DNA of 64,000 bases from Bog-375 sp049587755 (GTDB lineage Bacteria; Acidobacteriota; Terriglobia; Bryobacterales; Bryobacteraceae), in assembly GCA_049587755.1 (NCBI GenBank), contig JBAVEN010000049.1, positions 65,681 through 129,680 of the forward strand, read 5' to 3'. Both the position numbers and the translations under genes were made by a program. The notes under the pieces were generated by a model. It saw only the letters and a program-made list of their open reading frames with translations, had not been told where the DNA came from and did no database searches. The first letter of the stretch is position 1; every line of letters begins with the position of its first letter. Shown here one piece after another: positions 26,978-33,612 of this stretch.

Positions 26978-27004
26978 TTTACATCTCATCGGGCATTGTA
27001 GTAT
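26978..27004 (+). promoter_or_regulatory. Possible ku promoter
   Basis: TTTACA (26978-26983) and TAGTAT (26999-27004) with a 15-base spacer lie 44 bases before the ku ATG, within the divergent ligD-ku gap. The spacer is short of optimal, so this is tentative. Confidence 0.3.
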
Positions 27005-27047
27005 GTTGGGAGCCTCAGAGTTGCACCGCGGTTCGGGAGCCGCGCTT

Positions 27048-27917
27048 ATGGCATCGAGCGTTTGGAAGGGGCACATCACATTCGGGCTGGTTTCGTTTCC
27101 CGTGCGTTTGTTCAGCGCCGCACGCAGCGAAACCTTGAGTTTCAACCAGCTCCACAAGGACGATAATTCGCGTATCCGCCAGGTCACTTACTGCCAGGCC
27201 GAAGACAAGCCGGTGCCACGCAGCGAGCTGGTCAAAGGCTACGAATACGAAAAGGACCGCTACGTGGTCATCGACGACGAGGACATTAAGAAGGTGGCAC
27301 CCAAAACTGCCAAAGTGATGGAAATCCTCGAATTCGTCAAGGCCGCTGACGTGGACCCGGTATACCTGGAAAGTTCCTACTACGTGGCACCCGATGAGGG
27401 CGGCGAAAAACCATACGCGCTGCTGTTTCAGGCCATGCGCGAATCGAAATACTTCGCCCTGGCGAAGGTGGCCATGCACAACCGCGAGCATGTTATCGTG
27501 CTCCGGCCCGGCGCCAAGGGGATTCTCTCACATACCATGTTTTACCAGGACGAAATCCGCCAGGTGGATGAGTTCCGCACAGACACGAGCCTTGTCAAGG
27601 ACAAGGAGCTCGACATGGCCAAGATGCTGATCACCTCGCTCGAGGCCGAGTTCGAACCGCAGAAATACCACGACTCTTACCGCGAAAACCTGCGGCAGAT
27701 GATTGAGGCCAAGATCGAGGGCAAGAAGGTGGTCGAGACGCCCGAGGCGCACATAGCGCCCGTCATCGACATCATGGAAGCGCTGAAAAAGAGCCTGGCT
27801 GAAAAGCGGAAACCCGCTCAGGTTGCCACCGCGGCAGCCGGCAGTTCCGTAGAAGCCGCCGCCCCGCCAGTCGAGGCCGCCGCCAAGACCCGCGCGCGCA
27901 AGACCAAGACCGGCTGA
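27048..27917 (+). CDS. ku: Non-homologous end-joining protein Ku
   Basis: 289 aa from the ATG at 27048, with GGGAGC upstream. The Ku bridge/core begins MASSVWKGHITFGLVSFPVRLF, the standard bacterial Ku N-terminus, and continues with KGYEYEKDRYVVIDDEDI and YYVAPDEGGEKPYALL. Bacterial Ku forms a homodimer that threads onto DNA ends and recruits LigD. The C-terminal ~45 residues are an Ala/Lys/Arg-rich tail (AAKTRARKTKTG), the kind of extension that modulates DNA binding in other Ku proteins. It is divergent from ligD, giving a full NHEJ module. Confidence 0.97.
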   Translation: MASSVWKGHITFGLVSFPVRLFSAARSETLSFNQLHKDDNSRIRQVTYCQAEDKPVPRSELVKGYEYEKDRYVVIDDEDIKKVAPKTAKVMEILEFVKAADVDPVYLESSYYVAPDEGGEKPYALLFQAMRESKYFALAKVAMHNREHVIVLRPGAKGILSHTMFYQDEIRQVDEFRTDTSLVKDKELDMAKMLITSLEAEFEPQKYHDSYRENLRQMIEAKIEGKKVVETPEAHIAPVIDIMEALKKSLAEKRKPAQVATAAAGSSVEAAAPPVEAAAKTRARKTKTG

Positions 27918-28038
27918 GAGACGCCCGCGGCAAGGTACGCCTTTTTGAATCTCTCCCCTCGTTTTCGGCCGACCATCGTCACGTGAAATCAGTTAGTGTA
28001 TGAGTTGGACGTAAACGCTGAAGACTGACTTAAATCCT

Positions 28039-28386
28039 ATGCCTACCAAACTGACGAATGAAATCATCGCCGCCGCCATTGAAGGCTTCGAGTCCCAAAA
28101 GACTCAATTGAACGCTCAGATCGCGGAGCTTCGGCAGATGCTCTCCGGCCGCCCCGCCGGGACCGCCATCGCGCCGCAGCCCGCAAGACGCAGGCGCCGC
28201 AAGATGAGTGCGGCCGGCCGCGCGCGGATTGCCGAGGCGCAGCGGAAAAGATGGGCTGCAACCAAAAAGCCTCAAGCTGTGCAAGAGGCGGCGAAGCCGA
28301 AGCGAAAGCTTTCAGCGGCCGGCAGGCGGGCAATCATCGCCGCCGTCAAGAAGCGCTGGGCCGCGAAGCGGGCAGCCGCGAAGTAA
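28039..28386 (+). CDS. Small Lys/Arg-rich protein with two histone-H1-like repeats
   Basis: 115 aa. Residues 1-40 form an amphipathic helical segment (EIIAAAIEGFESQKTQLNAQIAELRQML). Two similar basic repeats follow: RKMSAAGRARIAEAQRKRWA and RKLSAAGRRAIIAAVKKRWA. Such SAAGR..I..A..KRWA repeats occur in small acidobacterial proteins and recall NUMOD/H1-like DNA-contacting motifs. A DNA- or RNA-binding, nucleoid-associated role is plausible. It lies downstream of ku on the same strand, 121 bases away, so a functional link to DNA repair is possible but not shown. The ATG at 28039 is unambiguous. Confidence 0.8.
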   Translation: MPTKLTNEIIAAAIEGFESQKTQLNAQIAELRQMLSGRPAGTAIAPQPARRRRRKMSAAGRARIAEAQRKRWAATKKPQAVQEAAKPKRKLSAAGRRAIIAAVKKRWAAKRAAAK

Positions 28387-28503
28387 ACTGGTGCGATTGT
28401 AGTTAAGAGTCTTCGACACCCGCTTTTCCGAAAGGAAAGTTCTTTCTGTTTGGAAGGCAACGTAGCCGTGGTTCGCGGCACCGGGCACGGCACGAAAGGA
28501 AGC

Positions 28504-31383
28504 ATGACATTGAAGCCTTCTATCTCTGCTCCGCGGGCGCTGGCGGTGTGCTTCGCCCTCTGCGCGAGCGCCTTGCCGGCTGTTTGCCAGGGCCATCCTT
28601 TCGCATCGAACGACGCCCAGGGGCCGCCGACGGTTCAGCGCATCCGGAACGGCGTCCAACTGACGACCGGAGATCTGAACGTCAAGGTGCAGTTCTACGC
28701 GGAGGGCACGGTCCGCGTCGTGAAATGGCCAGCCGGCGGCACGCCGGAAAAGGCCAGCCTCTCGGTAATTCAGAAAGACGTGCCGGAACTGAACGTGCGG
28801 TTCGAGAATAGCGCCGAGACCGTCACGCTCAGCTCGGGACAGCTCAGAGTTCGGCTGAATAAGAGCGATGGGACGATTCAGTATCTCGCCAATGACAACC
28901 ACGCGCTTCTGAAAGAGCAAAGTCGGGCTGTTTTTACTCGATGTCACATCGAGCAGGAAAAGGCCGCGTTCAACATTCAACAGAACTTCACTCTGACCCC
29001 GGAGGAAGGTGTGTACGGGCTTGGACAGCACCAATCCGGTACCATGAATTACCGCGGGCGGACCGTGAAGCTGGTGCAATCCAACACGGAGGCGGTGACG
29101 CCCATGCTGGTCTCCACGGGAGGCTGGGGGATCTTCTGGGACAACTATTCCAAGACAATCTTCGCCGACTCTCATGAAGCGACGTCATTCTGGTCCGAAG
29201 TGGCGGACAACATCGACTACTATTTCCTGTTCGGCCCGACGATCGACCAAGCCATCGCCCGATACCGCCAGCTCACCGGGCAGGCGCCGATGTACGGCAA
29301 GTGGGCTTACGGCTACTGGCAAAGCAAGGAGCATTACGCGACCCGCGACGAACTGCTTGGCATCGCGCAGGAATACCGCCAGCGCCAAATCCCCATCGAT
29401 AACATCGTCCAGGACTGGAATTATTGGGGCGGAAACGACATGTGGGGCGGAATGTTCTTCGACCAAACCAAGTACCCGCGGCCGACGGAAATGATCGACC
29501 TGCTGCACCAGGAACATTTCCATCTGATGATTTCCATTTGGGGCGGGCTCGGGCCTGCGTCGCCGATTTACAAGGATATGGAGCGGCATGGGTATCTGTA
29601 TTCGCCGGTGGGTTGGGCCGGCTTCCGGTACTTCGATGCCTACAATCCGGCGGCCAACGACTTGTATTGGAAATATGCGAACGACGGACTGTTCTCCAAG
29701 GGAGTCGACGCCTGGTGGATGGATTCGACCGAACCCGACATCGTCAACGCGCTCACCAAAGAGTCGGAAGAGTATGAGATGAAGAGGGTGGAGAACAATC
29801 ATCTCGGCTCGTTCGCCAGATATCTCAATCCTTACTCCCTCGTCATCACCGAAGGCGTCTACAAGAATCAGCGGAAAGAGACGGACCAGAAGCGGGTATT
29901 CATTCTTACCCGGTCGACATTCGCCGGCCAGCAGAGGGCTGCGGCAGCCACCTGGTCGGGAGACATCGGCGCCAACTGGGACGTCTATCGGAAGCAGATC
30001 TCCGCAGGGATCAATCACAGCATGGCCGGCATTCCTTACTGGACCTTCGATATCGGCGCGTACTCGCTCGGGTGCCAGGGGGGCGTGTTCTCGAACGGCG
30101 GCAAGGACCCGGCGTACCAGGAGCTATACGCGCGGATGTTTCAGTTGGGGGCCTTCTCTCCCATTTTCCGATCGCACGGATCGGAGACTCCGCGCGAGAT
30201 CTGGGAGTTTGGCGATTACACCGGCGCGCTGATCAAATTCGACAACCTGCGGTACCGGCTGCTGCCCTACATCTATTCGCTGGCCTGGCGCGTTACACAC
30301 GATGGGTATTCCATCATGCGCGGCCTGCCGATGGACTTCGCGCAGGACCGGAAGACATATTCGATCGACGACCAGTTCATGTTCGGCCCCGCAATCATGG
30401 TTTCTCCAGTGACAGAGTACATGTACCATCGCCCGCCCGAGAACACCATCCTCATTACGCCTGAGCACTTCAGGACGAAGGACGGGAAGCCGGGCCTGAC
30501 CGCCAAATACTACTGCGATGCGGATTTCAAGACGCTGTGTCACGAAGCCGTGGAGCCAGACATCAATTTGTATTGGTACACGGGCTGGCCAAGTTTCATT
30601 ACCAGCCCCAAATTCTCGATGCGCTGGGAAGGCAAGCTGATTCCGACCGAAACCGGGAAGTACCGGTTCAACATGAAGAGTTTCGGGCCGAGGCGAGTGT
30701 CTCTGGGCGGCAAGGAGGTGGCTCACAACTACGATTCGATGGAATCTCACACCGTACCGGTCGAGTTAGTCGCCGGAAAGGAATATGACTTTGCGTTCGA
30801 AACATCGAACGCGGTGCTTGGCGCTTTCCGTGCCCAGATGTACTGGAAAACTCCGGAGGTTTTCGCCCGCGAGGCAAGGCCGGCCGAACCGAGACAGAAG
30901 ACGCGTACCGTTTATCTGCCGGCCGGGAATCGGTGGATCGATTTTTGGACGGGAGAGATGCTATCCGGCGGCAGAAGCGTGGCTGCGGACGCTCCCATCG
31001 ACAAAATCCCGCTCATGGTCAGGTCGGGCTCCATCATACCGATGGGTCCATTCGTTCAATACTCCACGGAAAAGCCTGCCGATCCGATTGAGTTGCGTAT
31101 CTACCCCGGCGCCAACGGTAGCTTCACGCTGTATGAGGACGAGAACGACAATTACAACTACGAAAAAGGCGTCTATTCGACGATCGATTTTAGCTGGGAC
31201 GATGCGCAGCGACAGCTCAGAATCGATGCCAGGAAGGGAAGTTTCCCGGGCATGCTGAAGGCGCGGACTTTTCACGTTGTCATTGTGCGCAAGGGCCATG
31301 GCATAGGCGTGGAGGTCACAGAGAATCCGGACAAGGTGATTTCGTACCAGGGCGAGCAGCAGACGGTTGCATTATCGTTTTGA
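28504..31383 (+). CDS. Secreted glycoside hydrolase family 31 enzyme with PA14 domain
   Basis: 959 aa from the ATG at 28504, with AAAGGAAG upstream. A signal peptide is present (APRALAVCFALCASALPAVCQ). After the N-terminal beta-sandwich domain, the GH31 barrel carries the nucleophile Asp407 in WWMDSTEPD and the acid/base Asp487 in TWSGDIGANW. Residues ~662-785 (GLTAKYY to AQMYWKTPE) read as a PA14 domain placed after the catalytic barrel, before the C-terminal beta domains (RTVYLPAGNRWIDFWTGE). Overall resemblance is to alpha-xylosidases/alpha-glucosidases acting on xyloglucan or similar oligosaccharides; the exact linkage is uncertain. It sits 32 bases upstream of fabZ. Confidence 0.92.
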   Translation: MTLKPSISAPRALAVCFALCASALPAVCQGHPFASNDAQGPPTVQRIRNGVQLTTGDLNVKVQFYAEGTVRVVKWPAGGTPEKASLSVIQKDVPELNVRFENSAETVTLSSGQLRVRLNKSDGTIQYLANDNHALLKEQSRAVFTRCHIEQEKAAFNIQQNFTLTPEEGVYGLGQHQSGTMNYRGRTVKLVQSNTEAVTPMLVSTGGWGIFWDNYSKTIFADSHEATSFWSEVADNIDYYFLFGPTIDQAIARYRQLTGQAPMYGKWAYGYWQSKEHYATRDELLGIAQEYRQRQIPIDNIVQDWNYWGGNDMWGGMFFDQTKYPRPTEMIDLLHQEHFHLMISIWGGLGPASPIYKDMERHGYLYSPVGWAGFRYFDAYNPAANDLYWKYANDGLFSKGVDAWWMDSTEPDIVNALTKESEEYEMKRVENNHLGSFARYLNPYSLVITEGVYKNQRKETDQKRVFILTRSTFAGQQRAAAATWSGDIGANWDVYRKQISAGINHSMAGIPYWTFDIGAYSLGCQGGVFSNGGKDPAYQELYARMFQLGAFSPIFRSHGSETPREIWEFGDYTGALIKFDNLRYRLLPYIYSLAWRVTHDGYSIMRGLPMDFAQDRKTYSIDDQFMFGPAIMVSPVTEYMYHRPPENTILITPEHFRTKDGKPGLTAKYYCDADFKTLCHEAVEPDINLYWYTGWPSFITSPKFSMRWEGKLIPTETGKYRFNMKSFGPRRVSLGGKEVAHNYDSMESHTVPVELVAGKEYDFAFETSNAVLGAFRAQMYWKTPEVFAREARPAEPRQKTRTVYLPAGNRWIDFWTGEMLSGGRSVAADAPIDKIPLMVRSGSIIPMGPFVQYSTEKPADPIELRIYPGANGSFTLYEDENDNYNYEKGVYSTIDFSWDDAQRQLRIDARKGSFPGMLKARTFHVVIVRKGHGIGVEVTENPDKVISYQGEQQTVALSF

Positions 31384-31415
31384 TCGCTAAAGGAGTGTGC
31401 GATAATACTCACTCC

Positions 31416-31874
31416 ATGGCCATTTTGGATATCAATGAGATCCGGGACATTCTCCCGCACCGGTACCCGTTCCTGCTGGTGGACCGTATTGTTGAGCTCG
31501 AAGCCGAGCGCGTCGTCGGCATCAAGAATGTCACCCACAATGAACCGTTCTTCACCGGCCACTTTCCGGACTTCCCTGTTATGCCAGGCGTGCTCATCAT
31601 CGAGGCTATGGCGCAGACCGCCGGCGTGTTGGTGCTGAAATCCATTCCCGACCGGCATAGCAAGCTGGTGTTGCTGGTGGCGGTGGAGAACGCGCGCTTC
31701 CGCAAGCCGGTGGTCCCGGGCGACGTGCTGCGCATGGAAATGAAGGTGCTGAAGCGCAAAGCCACAGTAGCCAAAATGGCGGGAGTCGCCACAGTGGATG
31801 GCGCGGTGGTGGCCGAAGTGGAAGTGATGTGCAAGCTGGCGGACAAGGACGAAAGCGGCCCCGCTCAGGCCTAG
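31416..31874 (+). CDS. fabZ: 3-hydroxyacyl-[acyl-carrier-protein] dehydratase FabZ
   Basis: 152 aa from the ATG at 31416 (MAILDINEIRDILPHRYPF); the TTG start further upstream is rejected, though no strong ribosome site precedes the ATG. The hot-dog active-site segment GHFPDFPVMPGVLIIEAMAQ contains the catalytic His and Glu. FabZ dehydrates 3-hydroxyacyl-ACP in type II fatty acid synthesis and competes with LpxA for the same acyl-ACP. The gene is 3 bases upstream of lpxA, the classic lipid A gene pairing. Confidence 0.97.
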   Translation: MAILDINEIRDILPHRYPFLLVDRIVELEAERVVGIKNVTHNEPFFTGHFPDFPVMPGVLIIEAMAQTAGVLVLKSIPDRHSKLVLLVAVENARFRKPVVPGDVLRMEMKVLKRKATVAKMAGVATVDGAVVAEVEVMCKLADKDESGPAQA

Positions 31875-31877
31875 CCG

Positions 31878-32654
31878 ATGCCTATTCATCCGACGGCGAT
31901 CGTCGACGCGCGGGCGCGCGTGGCGGCAAGCGCTGAAATCGGCCCTTACTGCGTGGTCGGGGCGGAGGTGGAAATCGGCGCCCGCACACGGCTGATGGCT
32001 AACCTTTACCTGGAAGGACCAACCTGGATCGGCGAGGACAACCTCTTTTTCCCCTTCAGCACAGTGGGCGTGGCCTCGCAGGACTTGAAGTACAAAGGCG
32101 AGCGCAGCGAAACGCGCATCGGCGACCGCAACCGCATACGGGAGTTCGTCACCATCCATCGCGGAACCCAAGGCGGCGGGCTGGTGACTTCCATCGGCAG
32201 CGATAACCTGATCATGGTGCAGGCGCACGTAGCGCACGACGTGCGTATCGGCGATCACGTGATTCTGGGCAACAGCGTAGGTGTGGCCGGGCACGTCATC
32301 ATTGAGGATTGGGTGGACGTGAGCCCGTTCAGCGGCATCCACCAGTTCTGCCACATCGGCCGTCACGCGTTCATAGGCCCCTACAGCGTGATCAAGCAGG
32401 ACGTGCTGCCGTATTCGCTGACCAGCCACAAGCCGGAATCGGCCGTGTTCGGCGCCAACTCGATCGGCCTGGAACGGCGCGGCTTCGACAAAGCCACCGT
32501 CGAGGCGCTTCAAACCGCGTTCCGCCTGCTGACACGTGCCGCCCTCAACACCTCGCAAGCTGTCGACCGCATCCGCGCCGAGGTGCCGGCGCTACCGGAG
32601 ATTGAAGAACTGATCGCCTTCATCCGCGCGTCCGAGCGCGGCATCATTAAGTAA
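31878..32654 (+). CDS. lpxA: Acyl-ACP--UDP-N-acetylglucosamine O-acyltransferase LpxA
   Basis: 258 aa. The left-handed beta-helix hexapeptide repeats begin at IHPTAIVDARARVAASAEIG. The catalytic His lies in AHVAHDVRIGDHVILGNSVG, followed by GVAGHVIIEDWV. The C-terminal helical domain includes SIGLERRGF. It catalyses the first step of lipid A synthesis in the cytoplasm. It starts 3 bases after fabZ and its TAA abuts the lpxI ATG with no gap, so fabZ-lpxA-lpxI is an operon. Confidence 0.97.
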   Translation: MPIHPTAIVDARARVAASAEIGPYCVVGAEVEIGARTRLMANLYLEGPTWIGEDNLFFPFSTVGVASQDLKYKGERSETRIGDRNRIREFVTIHRGTQGGGLVTSIGSDNLIMVQAHVAHDVRIGDHVILGNSVGVAGHVIIEDWVDVSPFSGIHQFCHIGRHAFIGPYSVIKQDVLPYSLTSHKPESAVFGANSIGLERRGFDKATVEALQTAFRLLTRAALNTSQAVDRIRAEVPALPEIEELIAFIRASERGIIK

Positions 32655-33461
32655 ATGCGATACGGACTGATTGCCGGGAACGGGCGGTTTCCGCTGCTGG
32701 CGCTGGAGAGCGCCGCGCGGCTGGGGCTCGATGTTACGGTGATCGCGATCGAAGAGGAGGCGTCACCCGAAGTCGCCAGCCTGGCGCCGCGATGCCACTG
32801 GATCTCGCTCGGGCAGTTGAGCAAGCTGATCGAAATTCTCAAAAGCGAAGACATCACCGAAGTGGCGATGTGCGGGCAGGTGAAGCACGCCAAAATCTTT
32901 TCCTCGATTGTGCCCGACTGGCGGCTGGTGAAGCTGCTGGCTTCCCTGCCCTCGCGAAATACCGACGGACTGATTGGCGGCGTGGTGAAGGTGCTCGAAG
33001 GCGAAGGCATTCACCTGCGCGATTCCACCTGGCTGCTCAAACCGCTGCTAGCCGCGGCGGGTGCCATGACGCGACGCAAACCGGACAAAGAGGAAATGGC
33101 GGACGTGGATTATGGGTGCCGCGTCGCCAATGCGCTGGCCGGTTTCGACGTGGGACAGGCGGTGGCGATTTCCGGGCGTGCATGCGTGGCTCTCGAAGCC
33201 ATGGAAGGCACCGACGCCATGCTGCGCCGCGCGGCGGGGCTGGCGAACGGGCGGCGCTTAGCGCTGGTCAAGGTGGCGCGCCGCCGCGAACACCTGCTGT
33301 TCGATGTGCCGGCGGTGGGCCGCGCGACGATTCCCGTGATGCGCGAGTGCGGCGCCACCGTGCTCGCCGTCGAAGCCGGCCGCACCCTGCTGCTCGACCG
33401 CGCGGAGATGATTGAAGCCGCTGACGAAGCCGATATCGCCGTTGTCGGCATCGAAGCCTGA
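32655..33461 (+). CDS. lpxI: UDP-2,3-diacylglucosamine diphosphatase LpxI
   Basis: 268 aa, typical length for LpxI (DUF1009). The N-terminus RYGLIAGNGRFPLLALESA, the AMCGQVKHAKIF segment and the C-terminal AEAADEADIAVVGIEA-like end are characteristic. LpxI hydrolyses UDP-2,3-diacylglucosamine to lipid X and replaces LpxH in many bacteria; no lpxH is seen in this window. Immediate junction with lpxA indicates co-translation. The lipid A operon may end here, since 150 bases with palindromic repeats precede the next gene. Confidence 0.95.
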   Translation: MRYGLIAGNGRFPLLALESAARLGLDVTVIAIEEEASPEVASLAPRCHWISLGQLSKLIEILKSEDITEVAMCGQVKHAKIFSSIVPDWRLVKLLASLPSRNTDGLIGGVVKVLEGEGIHLRDSTWLLKPLLAAAGAMTRRKPDKEEMADVDYGCRVANALAGFDVGQAVAISGRACVALEAMEGTDAMLRRAAGLANGRRLALVKVARRREHLLFDVPAVGRATIPVMRECGATVLAVEAGRTLLLDRAEMIEAADEADIAVVGIEA

Positions 33462-33554
33462 AGCGTCCTCGTGCCCCGTGCTTGCTATAATCCGGCCTGG
33501 GAGTTTGTTGAGAGGCATTCCGGTTAATCATCTCTCGGGAATTGCAAAGAAAAC

Positions 33555-33591
33555 ACGCCCGCACGCGGGCGTTGGCAGGTTAAAACCTGCC
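33555..33591. repeat. Two adjacent palindromic repeats upstream of the M16 gene
   Basis: Positions 33555-33572 form ACGCCCGC/GCGGGCGT with a two-base loop. Positions 33574-33591 form GGCAGGTT/AACCTGCC with a two-base loop, followed by CCACC. The second resembles the palindrome at 50010-50028 (GGCAGGTC...GACCTGCC, also followed by CCAC), suggesting a REP-like family. Confidence 0.6.
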
Positions 33592-33612
33592 CCACCTAGA
33601 AACGAGGCACTG

